DNA of 5,241 nt from Nitrospinota bacterium. GTDB taxonomy: Bacteria > UBA8248. Where the stretch lies: assembly GCA_029937135.1 (NCBI GenBank), contig JAPYQX010000217.1, positions 1 through 5,241 of the forward strand. The letters are read 5' to 3'. Both the position numbers and the translations under genes were made by a program. The notes below the pieces were generated by a model, which was given only the letters and a program-made list of their open reading frames with translations, searched no databases and had not been told where the DNA came from. Of the stretch, positions 1 to 4,462 are shown piece after piece; positions within the stretch are counted from its first letter, which is position 1, and each line of letters begins with the position of its first letter.

Positions 1-1
1 G

Positions 2-583
2 CGTTATATCGGATTCGAGGACTACCGCCGGCCTCGTGACCTTTTATCGCCCTTCGGTCTCGCGCCCGCCGACGTGAGCCGGGTGATTCTCAGCCATTTG
101 CATTGGGATCATTTCTCGGCCTCGCGCCTCTACCCGGCCGCCGAGTTTCACCTCCAGCGGCGGGAGCTTGAATACTGGCGCGCTCCCGAGAGCGACTACC
201 ATTTCTTGCGGCATTTCACCGCCGACCTGGAGGACGCCGCCGGGCTTGAGAGCGAGGGACGCCTCCATCTACTCGACGGCGAGGCCGAGATCGCCCCCGG
301 TGTCACCGTCCACCCCGTCGGGGGTCACACCCCAGGCCTTCAGATCGTCCGCGTTCGTACCGGAGAGGGCTGGGCGGTACTCGCCGTTGACGCCGCCTAT
401 GTTTTTCGGAGCCTCGAATCGATGATACCTCCGGGCATCCACGTCCATGTGGATGATTGCCTCGCCGCTTTCGACACGGTGAAGGCGCTCGCCGATAAAC
501 CCACTCTCATCTTCCCCGGCCACGACATCGAGATTCTCCAGAAATATCCCGAGGAGCATCCGGGCGTCTACCGGCTGGTCTGA
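2..583 (+). CDS. MBL-fold metallo-hydrolase, N-acyl-homoserine lactonase type (5' partial)
   Basis: The reading frame is open from the first base of the window to TGA at 581-583, so the N-terminus lies outside; the GTG at 74 sits inside the conserved fold and is not the start. Counting from base 2, residues 32-37 read HLHWDH, the HxHxDH metal motif. GGHTPG supplies His109, VDAAYV supplies bridging Asp130, and FPGHD supplies the last ligand His174. This is the full dinuclear-zinc ligand set of the metallo-beta-lactamase superfamily. Tyr133, three residues after the bridging Asp, sits where AiiA-type lactonases carry their catalytic Tyr. In that family the reaction is hydrolytic opening of acyl-homoserine lactones (quorum quenching) or related lactones. 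The substrate here is inferred from the motif pattern only; a different lactone or ester is possible. No signal peptide can be judged because the 5' end is missing. Confidence 0.88.
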   Translation, partial: RYIGFEDYRRPRDLLSPFGLAPADVSRVILSHLHWDHFSASRLYPAAEFHLQRRELEYWRAPESDYHFLRHFTADLEDAAGLESEGRLHLLDGEAEIAPGVTVHPVGGHTPGLQIVRVRTGEGWAVLAVDAAYVFRSLESMIPPGIHVHVDDCLAAFDTVKALADKPTLIFPGHDIEILQKYPEEHPGVYRLV

Positions 584-587
584 TGGA

Positions 588-600
588 GAACGGTCCGTTC
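588..600. repeat. 13-bp perfect dyad just after the MBL stop codon
   Basis: GAACGG-T-CCGTTC is a perfect inverted repeat with a one-base centre, starting five bases after the TGA of the hydrolase gene. The centre is too short for a stable hairpin loop and no T-run follows, so it looks more like a protein-binding dyad than a terminator. Its role is unknown. Confidence 0.35.
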
Positions 601-618
601 CTGCCGCTGAGTGGATGT

Positions 619-653
619 TGAGGTTTTTAGCCAATGGGTGGTGAGGCTTTTAG
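619..653. repeat. Direct repeats TGAGG(T/C)TTTTAG, third partial copy at 765-774
   Basis: TGAGGTTTTTAG (619-630) and TGAGGCTTTTAG (642-653) differ by one base and start 23 bp apart, close to two helical turns. The first ten bases of the second copy recur exactly at 765-774, within the last codons of the minus-strand TIR gene. They could be tandem binding sites or scars of local duplication; no known element is recognised. Confidence 0.35.
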
Positions 654-789
654 AATCGCGCCTGGAGCCGTACCGAAGAAGGGTTTGAAAACCTGTTGGC
701 GGCAACCGGCGAGGGCGCCGGAAATGGAGGCAAAGCTGGAAAAGAAGGACTGCGCCGGGGCCTATGAGGCTTTTGTCAGTGACTTCTGA
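634..789 (+). CDS. Small hypothetical ORF, 51 aa, doubtful
   Basis: ATG at 634 opens a 52-codon frame ending in TGA at 787-789. A GAGG at 620-623 lies ten bases upstream, a loose Shine-Dalgarno spacing. The product is basic in the middle and its last 20 residues (from the second Met at 724, ending YEAFVSDF) look protein-like, but no family is recognised. Its 3' end overlaps the 3' end of the convergent TIR gene by 28 bases. It could be a chance frame or the decayed end of an older gene displaced when the TIR gene arrived. Confidence 0.15.
   Translation: MGGEAFRIAPGAVPKKGLKTCWRQPARAPEMEAKLEKKDCAGAYEAFVSDF
706..721. repeat. GC hairpin downstream of the TIR gene
   Basis: CCGGCG-AGGG-CGCCGG is a perfect six-bp inverted repeat with a four-base loop, lying about 40 bp past the TIR stop codon when read on the minus strand. 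It could help end minus-strand transcripts, but no T-run follows the stem on either strand, so a classical intrinsic terminator is not supported. Confidence 0.35.
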
Positions 790-1184
790 ACCGAGGAGAT
801 TATCCAGTATTTCAAGTTGTTACTTTCCCACTCATGAACTGGAAACCCTTTTCCCGTGAGCCAATCCGACCTTCTGGGGCTCATCTGATTCGGCAGGTAG
901 ATGCCGAACACTCCCTTTTTCCTCTCGATGCACTGCCGTAGGGCGTACTGGCACCATTTGTTGGAAAAGGTGGTTCGACCGATTAAAAAAGCGGTAACGT
1001 CCGAGCGCGAAACGGCGGTGTCAATCAACTCCCGGATGCCGGCCTCACCCTTTTTATGGGCTCCGTTCCATATCGCCTCGTCCAGGAAGATGGTACTGGC
1101 CACCCGCTTGAATTTACAGGCGGTGTTTACGATTGTCGCGCTTTGATAGTCGGCATAGTTGAAAGACAAAAATAGTCGGGCCAC
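762..1184 (-). CDS. TIR-like domain protein, ThsB/DUF1863 (MTH538-type) family, solitary
   Basis: This 140-aa protein starts at GTG 1184, with a modest AGG eight bases upstream, and ends at TAG 762. The whole protein is one TIR-like domain. The first strand is LFLSFNYAD (residues 4-12, cf. SFxYxD in ThsB), then LDEAIWNGAHKKG (34-46), VTAFLIGRTT (63-72), KWCQY (76-80), GVFGIYLPN (91-99) and HEW...WI near the C-terminus. Order and spacing follow ThsB, and the closing Trp-Ile helix argues that the domain is complete. In Thoeris defence ThsB senses phage and makes a cyclic ADP-ribose isomer from NAD+ that activates ThsA. Here residue 81 is Ala (codon GCC), where ThsB has its catalytic Glu in the WVxYE motif, so NAD+ cleavage may be lost. 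No ThsA-like gene is in the window. GC is about 50% by eye, below the flanking genes, consistent with horizontal acquisition. The family call is firm; a defence role is inferred. Confidence 0.85.
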   Translation of the reverse strand: MARLFLSFNYADYQSATIVNTACKFKRVASTIFLDEAIWNGAHKKGEAGIRELIDTAVSRSDVTAFLIGRTTFSNKWCQYALRQCIERKKGVFGIYLPNQMSPRRSDWLTGKGFPVHEWESNNLKYWIISSVQKSLTKAS

Positions 1185-1210
1185 GGTTAAAACCTATATC
1201 GGGCGAGAAT

Positions 1211-1251
1211 TTAAGTATTTATATAGTGAGCTAACATGACTGATTTATCAA
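1211..1251 (-). promoter_or_regulatory. AT-rich promoter region of the TIR gene
   Basis: Read on the minus strand, a TTGATA (1251-1246) precedes TATATA (1225-1220), with an overlapping TATAAA at 1223-1218. The 20-22 base spacers are longer than the sigma-70 optimum, so the exact boxes are uncertain. The stretch is markedly AT-rich in a GC-rich window and sits about 35 bases ahead of the GTG start. Confidence 0.3.
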
Positions 1252-1281
1252 GATTTACGACGGTAATTTCTCCGGGGCGGG

Positions 1282-1388
1282 TCAAATGAGATGCATGATC
1301 GCGGCCCTGACCTCGGCTCTCGACTCCTCCTCGACATCATCGAAATGAGACTTCACGCCTCGTCGGTGTACAGGCGAACGAAGTTCAC
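1282..1388 (-). pseudogene. Cupin-like protein remnant (N-terminus, frameshifted)
   Basis: On the minus strand a GTG at 1388, preceded by AGAGGA eleven bases upstream, opens NFVRLYTDE and hits TGA at 1353-1355. Moving one base puts GVKSHFDDVEEE in frame, continuing to TGA at 1282-1284. Joined, the pieces resemble the VRLYTGDDGESHFEDVE-like N-terminus of a small cupin-domain family, as recalled from family members. A one-base deletion in the Glu/Asp codon near 1359 explains the break. The rest of the cupin barrel is absent: after about 35 residues the frame ends near the AT-rich TIR promoter. The remnant is best read as a dead gene start truncated at the edge of the accessory segment. The match is short and made by eye. 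Confidence 0.35.
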
Positions 1389-1420
1389 GGCAGCAATTTC
1401 CTCTGGTTAAAGGCGGGTGG

Positions 1421-1435
1421 GGGGCCCAGGGCCCC
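1421..1435. repeat. GC palindrome after the CoxE-like fragment
   Basis: GGGGCCC-A-GGGCCCC is a perfect 15-bp dyad. It begins eight bases past the stop codon of the minus-strand CoxE-like remnant, where a terminator stem would be expected, but no T-run follows. It may be the relic of a transcription end. Confidence 0.35.
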
Positions 1436-1442
1436 GGAGATT

Positions 1443-1631
1443 CTATCTGTAGTCAAACAGCGTATCGACGGCGCGGGCGAGCTGGCCGAGGTTTCCGACT
1501 TCATGCACGGCGTCGCAAAGGGGCTGGTAGGCGGGCATGTCGGAGTCGCCCGAGTCCCAGAGGTAGGGCGCCTCGGGGTTCATCCAGACCACCTTCCGGC
1601 AGCGGACCCTTCTTTCCCCCGGCCCTTCTTG
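1443..1631 (-). pseudogene. C-terminal remnant of a VWA/CoxE-like protein
   Basis: This minus-strand frame is open from 1631 (TGA at 1632-1634 just upstream) to TAG at 1443-1445. It encodes CRKVVWMNPE, then LWDSGDSDMPAY, then a tail with NLGQLARAV. This pattern of WLNPE, W-x-T/S-GDS-x-M-xxY and a final NLxQLxxxV helix matches the C-terminal end of VWA/CoxE-family proteins as recalled; these often accompany CO-dehydrogenase/xanthine-dehydrogenase-type Mo enzymes. The VWA domain with its MIDAS residues is missing. A Lys-rich stretch (SDKKAPADKKGRG) lies directly upstream in a different frame, and a run of five G at 1616-1620 (minus strand) is a likely frameshift site. Further upstream the LLM gene occupies the DNA. 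It is therefore a decayed fragment, not a gene. It runs opposite to the CoxL gene at the window end. Confidence 0.5.
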
Positions 1632-1653
1632 TCAGCCGGAGCCTTCTTGTCAG
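1624..1653. repeat. Two 12-bp direct repeats, 18-bp period
   Basis: CCTTCTTGTCAG occurs at 1624-1635 and 1642-1653. On the minus strand the repeat encodes a Lys-rich motif (two DKK units), so it may be a coding linker relic. The second copy has also become the left half of the operator-like dyad ahead of the LLM gene. Confidence 0.45.
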
Positions 1654-1658
1654 ACAAG
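1646..1658. promoter_or_regulatory. Operator-like dyad, FadR/GntR type
   Basis: CTTGTC-A-GACAAG is a perfect 13-bp dyad. Its core, TTGTCAGACAA, fits the TNGTNNNACNA consensus known for the FadR subfamily of GntR regulators. It overlaps the best -35 candidate of the downstream LLM gene, where a bound repressor would block RNA polymerase. No GntR gene is in the window, so the regulator would be encoded elsewhere. Confidence 0.4.
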
Positions 1659-1675
1659 CTCTTGCCGGATAGGCT
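1647..1675 (+). promoter_or_regulatory. Candidate sigma-70 promoter of the LLM gene
   Basis: TTGTCA (1647-1652, five of six to the -35 consensus) is followed after exactly 17 bases by TAGGCT (1670-1675, a weak -10 with three of six). A start near 1682 would give a leader of about 55 bases ending in the strong Shine-Dalgarno. The -35 box lies inside the operator-like dyad. Confidence 0.3.
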
Positions 1676-1722
1676 GGTTCCTAATCCCGCATTCCAACGG
1701 AAGCATCTAAAACGAAAAATAT

Positions 1723-1728
1723 AGGAGG
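1723..1728 (+). promoter_or_regulatory. Strong ribosome binding site fixing the GTG start of the LLM gene
   Basis: AGGAGG lies eight bases upstream of GTG 1737 and is the best Shine-Dalgarno in the window. It settles the choice of the non-ATG start. Confidence 0.8.
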
Positions 1729-1736
1729 GCGCTCCG

Positions 1737-2750
1737 GTGAAGGTCGGCCTGTTTTTCACGAACCAACAATATCTCGAAACGGACATGGTGAGCGCCCTCG
1801 AGGAGCACTACGTCATGGTCCGCCACGCGCGGGATGGCGGCTGGGACTCGCTTTTCACCGGTCAGCACTACCTGAACGAGGGGAACAACAAACAGCTCCA
1901 GATTGTCCCGTTCCTGGCGCGGCTCGCCGCCGAGGCGGGGGACATGACCATCGGTCTGGGCATCTTGCTCATCAACCTCCACAACCCGGTCTACGTCGCC
2001 GAGACGGTGGCGACCCTCGATGTGATCGCCCGGGGGAATTTCATCTTCGGGGTGGGCCTCGGCTACCGGGAGGTGGAGTTCAACGCCTTTCAGGTGCCCA
2101 GGGGAAAGCGCGTCGCCCGGTTCGAGGAGTGCCTGGAACTCGTCCAGCGGCTCTGGACCGAGGAGGACATCACCTACGAGAGTGAAGTCTGCAAGCTCGA
2201 CGGCGTGACCATGAACATCCGGCCCGTCCAGAAGCCGGGCCCCCCGATCTGGATCGCGGCGAACAGCGACAGGGCCGTCGAGCGGGCCGCCCGCCTGGGT
2301 GACGCCTGGTTCGTCAGCCCGCATTCGACGACGGCGACGAATCTGCGCCAGATTGTCCTTTACAAGGCCGAGCTTGAGCGATGCGGCAAGCCGTTTCCCA
2401 AGGAGCTTCCCATCATCAAGGAGGTATTCTGCGCCCGGGACCGCAGGGAAGCTCTTGAGATGTGCGGCCCCTACCTCAGCGGGAAGTACAAGGACTATTT
2501 CAAATGGGGGCAGGACGAGGCCATGCCCGAGGGGGAGAGTTTCGATCTGGCCTTCGACGAGCTTTTGAAGGACCGCTTTATTCTCGGCTCCCCCGAGGAG
2601 TGTTACGAACAACTCAAGCCCTACTGGGAGGAAATCGGGGTGAACCACCTCGTCATCCGGACTCACTGGGCGGGCATGCCGCTCTCGGCCGCGCTCCATA
2701 GCATGAGGCTGATTTCGAGCGAACTTCTCCCCGAGCTGCACAAGATATAG
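1737..2750 (+). CDS. LLM class (luciferase-like) flavin-dependent oxidoreductase
   Basis: This 337-aa protein has the usual length of a single-domain bacterial-luciferase-like TIM barrel, which uses reduced FMN or F420 to oxidise or monooxygenate small organic substrates in the cytoplasm. The start MKVGLFFT is the typical first barrel strand. TGQHYL (41-46) stands where many members have xxEHH; residues 82-118 carry the HNPVYVAETVATLDVI signature followed by a GVGLGYREVEFNAF segment; KPGPPIWIAANS (166-177) and GDAWF (188-192) follow; and GSPEEC (284-289) is the usual C-terminal helix start. All expected blocks are present in order, so the gene looks intact. It stands alone on its transcript at the 5' side, with an operator-like dyad upstream. 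The flavin (FMN or F420) and substrate cannot be assigned from sequence alone. A long open antisense frame across it is a GC-driven shadow. Confidence 0.92.
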   Translation: MKVGLFFTNQQYLETDMVSALEEHYVMVRHARDGGWDSLFTGQHYLNEGNNKQLQIVPFLARLAAEAGDMTIGLGILLINLHNPVYVAETVATLDVIARGNFIFGVGLGYREVEFNAFQVPRGKRVARFEECLELVQRLWTEEDITYESEVCKLDGVTMNIRPVQKPGPPIWIAANSDRAVERAARLGDAWFVSPHSTTATNLRQIVLYKAELERCGKPFPKELPIIKEVFCARDRREALEMCGPYLSGKYKDYFKWGQDEAMPEGESFDLAFDELLKDRFILGSPEECYEQLKPYWEEIGVNHLVIRTHWAGMPLSAALHSMRLISSELLPELHKI

Positions 2751-2786
2751 CGGGGTGAGGGTTCTGATGCGCAAGGCCCGCGCCCG

Positions 2787-2795
2787 TGCTATAAA
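2787..2795 (+). promoter_or_regulatory. Candidate extended -10 promoter before the CoxS-like/VOC unit
   Basis: TGCTATAAA (2787-2795) is an extended -10 motif (TG-n-TATAAA) in an AT-rich patch 37 bases after the LLM stop. No good -35 lies at 16-18 bases, which extended -10 promoters tolerate. It would drive the CoxS-like ORF at 2871 and the VOC gene. Confidence 0.35.
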
Positions 2796-2870
2796 TTCTT
2801 TTGTATTCCCCAATTTTGAGGTCGCTCGCTTGGGTGGTCGCCGTATCGTCGAATGATATTCGGAGGGTAT

Positions 2871-3014
2871 GTGCGCGTGGCTCTGTCCGAAAAAAGAGTT
2901 GTCTCGTTCACGCTGAACGGCGAGCCGGCCGAGGTGGCGCCGAGCCTGGCCCGGAGGCCGGGATCGTTTGGGCCTACGAGGAATGAGGCCCTACAAGAGA
3001 GGTGGATGAAATGA
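2871..3014 (+). pseudogene. Truncated CoxS-like [2Fe-2S] subunit N-terminus
   Basis: A GTG at 2871 (or 2877, nine bases after GGAGGG at 2862-2867) opens a 47-aa frame. It begins SEKRVVSFTLNGEPAEVA, which matches the first beta-hairpin of the small [2Fe-2S] subunit of xanthine-dehydrogenase/CO-dehydrogenase-type enzymes (typically VSFTLNGxPVEVxV...). After that the family is lost: none of the four cluster cysteines of the CxxxxCGxC...C motif appears, and the frame ends at TGA 3012-3014. An internal deletion after about 22 codons is the likely cause. The stop overlaps the VOC start as ATGA, so the remnant may survive as a translated leader that couples ribosomes to the VOC gene. A CoxL-type large subunit begins 1.45 kb downstream, so this could be its former partner. 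Chance resemblance cannot be excluded for such a short match. Confidence 0.45.
2999..3005 (+). promoter_or_regulatory. Ribosome binding site choosing ATG 3011 for the VOC gene
   Basis: GAGGTGG ends five bases before ATG 3011. The alternative GTG at 3002 lies within this Shine-Dalgarno and adds only three residues, so ATG 3011 is preferred. Confidence 0.6.
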
Positions 3015-3514
3015 AGACCATGATCGAGCACGTGGCTCTGCGCGTCACCGACCTGGAACGATCTATTTCCTTTTACCGCAGGGTCATGGGCTTCAAGCCC
3101 GTCAGCCGGCGCATGATCGGCGACGGCGCGATCGAACAGGTGGTCTTTCGCGTGGGGGAGGATGTTCTCGTCCTTTTCCATAGCAAAAAGGGGGACATCG
3201 TGAAAGACGGCGATAAGCCCTTGGTGGTGTCCGAGAATTTGGGAAAAAAAGCGGATCAGAGGTGGACCGGCGGGATGGACCACGTCGCCTTCTCGTTCGA
3301 TGAGCCGGAATACGAGGCGATCCTCCGGCGGGTGGTTTCGAACGGCTATGAGGTTCACCGGGGCCCGGAGCGGAACCTCGGTGCCTTTGGCATTGGCTAC
3401 GCGAGTTATTTCTACGATCCGGACCACATCGAGATCGAGATCAAGCGCTACGACGATCCCCCCGAGCAGCCCGGCGACGAATGGTTCGAGACGGGGCAGA
3501 AATACAACCAGTAG
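3011..3514 (+). CDS. VOC-superfamily protein (glyoxalase/extradiol dioxygenase fold)
   Basis: This 167-aa protein has two beta-alpha-beta-beta-beta modules, the usual VOC single-chain arrangement. The first opens IEHVALRVTDLERSISFYRRVMGF (residues 5-28), with His7 as the expected first metal ligand. The second opens GGMDHVAFSF with His91 and ends YDPDHIEIEIKRY, where Glu143 aligns with the C-terminal ligand in the usual DPDGNxIEL. The carboxylate often found at the end of the first module is replaced by a hydrophobic strand (VLVLF), giving a two-His-one-Glu set as in extradiol dioxygenases rather than the four-ligand glyoxalase I set. The substrate is not assignable. The ATG overlaps the stop of the truncated CoxS-like ORF (ATGA), implying one transcript and possible translational coupling. 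Its stop lies 20 bases from the stop of the convergent phosphorylase gene, with no clear terminator between them. Confidence 0.88.
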   Translation: MKTMIEHVALRVTDLERSISFYRRVMGFKPVSRRMIGDGAIEQVVFRVGEDVLVLFHSKKGDIVKDGDKPLVVSENLGKKADQRWTGGMDHVAFSFDEPEYEAILRRVVSNGYEVHRGPERNLGAFGIGYASYFYDPDHIEIEIKRYDDPPEQPGDEWFETGQKYNQ

Positions 3515-3534
3515 GACTCTAGGCGCCCGGTCTG

Positions 3535-4344
3535 CTAGCCGACAGCTCTGGAAGCCAGCCAGGCCCTGGCGGCGGCCTCGATGACGCGCAACGCGCCAGG
3601 GCCGCCCATCTCCTCGCCCTTCTCGAAGTCCTCCTCGTCGTTTCCCATTCGGTTGGTTACGTGCGCGAAGCAGACGACCGGCTTCCCGCGCGCCCGGGAG
3701 AAGGCGTAAAGAGCGGCTGCCTCCATCTCGACGGCCAGTATCCCCGCGCTTCGGCAGTGCGCGATGGCTGTCTCGGTCTCGCGGAAGGGCGCGTCCGTCG
3801 TCCAGGTGGCCCCGCGCTCGACGGCGTCGGGGATTTTCGCGAAGGCGTCCTTCAGGATTGATAGCACCTCGCCCGGAATTTCGCTGTACTCCGAGGGCGG
3901 GAGGTAGTGGTAGCTTGTTCCCTCGTCGCGGAGCGATTTTTCGATTAGCACGAAGTAGGGCGGATTCCGAACGGGCAGGATCTGGCCCGACGAGGTCATG
4001 CTGATGAGGAACTCACAGCCCGAGGCGAACATCTCCTCGGCGATCAGGACCGCGAAGGAGGCTCCCACCGCGCATCCGACGATGCCCAGGCGCAGGCCCC
4101 CGAGGGAGAAATCATAAAGCTCGGTGTGGTAGCAGGCCCAGTTTTCGTTTCGGGTGGCCTCGCCCGTGCGCTTCAGGTGGCGGAGGATATCTCCGTCGGG
4201 ATCGAGGAGGCAGATTTCGGGGATGCTTCCCTCGGGGATGGCGAGTTGGCGTCTCGCCTCGCGCATCAGGTTCCTCGGGTCAAAGACAGAGGGCTCTTGC
4301 GCGTTTTTCCGTGAAAGAATCGGTGGCTTGTCGGTGCCGGACAT
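3535..4344 (-). CDS. Nucleoside phosphorylase (PNP/UDP family)
   Basis: This 269-aa protein belongs to the family that cleaves purine or uridine nucleosides with phosphate to the free base and ribose-1-phosphate in the cytoplasm. From ATG 4344, the Gly-rich phosphate-binding segment is GIVGCAVGASFAVLIAEEM (87-105). It is followed by the SMTSSGQI strand (115-122), a TWTTDAPFRET segment (180-190) and VEMEAAALYAF (205-215), whose EME motif binds ribose. A conserved-looking HVTN...DFEKG stretch lies at 228-242. Length and motif order match COG2820-type enzymes. The frame is open upstream to 4509, but that extension runs antisense into the CoxL gene and has no family resemblance; ATG 4389 is a second option, while 4344 places the start at a normal distance from the first domain helix. 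No strong Shine-Dalgarno is seen. Base specificity (purine or uridine) is unresolved. Confidence 0.87.
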   Translation of the reverse strand: MSGTDKPPILSRKNAQEPSVFDPRNLMREARRQLAIPEGSIPEICLLDPDGDILRHLKRTGEATRNENWACYHTELYDFSLGGLRLGIVGCAVGASFAVLIAEEMFASGCEFLISMTSSGQILPVRNPPYFVLIEKSLRDEGTSYHYLPPSEYSEIPGEVLSILKDAFAKIPDAVERGATWTTDAPFRETETAIAHCRSAGILAVEMEAAALYAFSRARGKPVVCFAHVTNRMGNDEEDFEKGEEMGGPGALRVIEAAARAWLASRAVG

Positions 4345-4389
4345 GGCCGGAGTGTAGTCAACCTCGCACAGCGGGTAAACTGGCCGCAT

Positions 4390-4395
4390 TTTATA
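4390..4395 (-). promoter_or_regulatory. Candidate -10 box for the phosphorylase gene
   Basis: TATAAA on the minus strand (4395 to 4390) lies 46 bases ahead of ATG 4344, which fits a short leader. No convincing -35 is seen at 17 bases. If used, it would exclude translation from ATG 4389. Confidence 0.2.
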
Positions 4396-4407
4396 GGAAT
4401 TGCGCCG

Positions 4408-4416
4408 TGGTATTCT
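4408..4416 (+). promoter_or_regulatory. Candidate extended -10 promoter of the CoxL gene
   Basis: TGGTATTCT is an extended -10 (TG-n-TATTCT), placing a start near 4423 and a leader of about 40 bases. The -35 region (4388-4393) is only T-rich. It faces away from the phosphorylase promoter in the shared 118-base divergent gap. Confidence 0.25.
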
Positions 4417-4418
4417 TT

Positions 4419-4447
4419 CCGCCCGAAACTTTATTGAAACCGGGCGG
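4419..4447. repeat. Inverted repeat in the CoxL leader
   Basis: CCGCCCG (4419-4425) and CGGGCGG (4441-4447) form a perfect seven-bp GC stem around a 15-base AT-rich centre containing GAAAC twice. It ends 15 bases before the CoxL ATG. It could be an operator in the divergent promoter gap, or an mRNA hairpin just upstream of the ribosome binding region. Confidence 0.4.
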
Positions 4448-4462
4448 CGATTGAAGTGAAAA

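Noticed and set aside
1185..1736. Insertion sequence or integrase attachment site explaining the remnants
   Set aside because: I found no transposase-like frame, no terminal inverted repeats bounding the TIR gene, and no tRNA end that could act as an attachment site.
1580..1786. Minus-strand 68-aa Lys-rich ORF as a gene in its own right
   Set aside because: It overlaps the LLM start, its Lys-rich part looks like a linker of the decayed CoxE-like gene, and its last residues are a frame-shifted reading of the CoxE-like tail.
1707..2813. Long minus-strand open frame (368 codons) opposite the LLM gene
   Set aside because: It lies antisense to an intact, family-typical gene, its translation is rich in random Gly/Arg/Leu/Asp without motifs, and it is a usual GC-rich third-position shadow.
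2789..3427. Minus-strand open frame opposite the VOC gene
   Set aside because: It is a shadow of the VOC coding region, with no recognisable domain.
3515..3534. Bidirectional terminator between the convergent VOC and phosphorylase genes
   Set aside because: The 20-base gap has no stem with a T-run; only a short GGCGCC self-complement is present.
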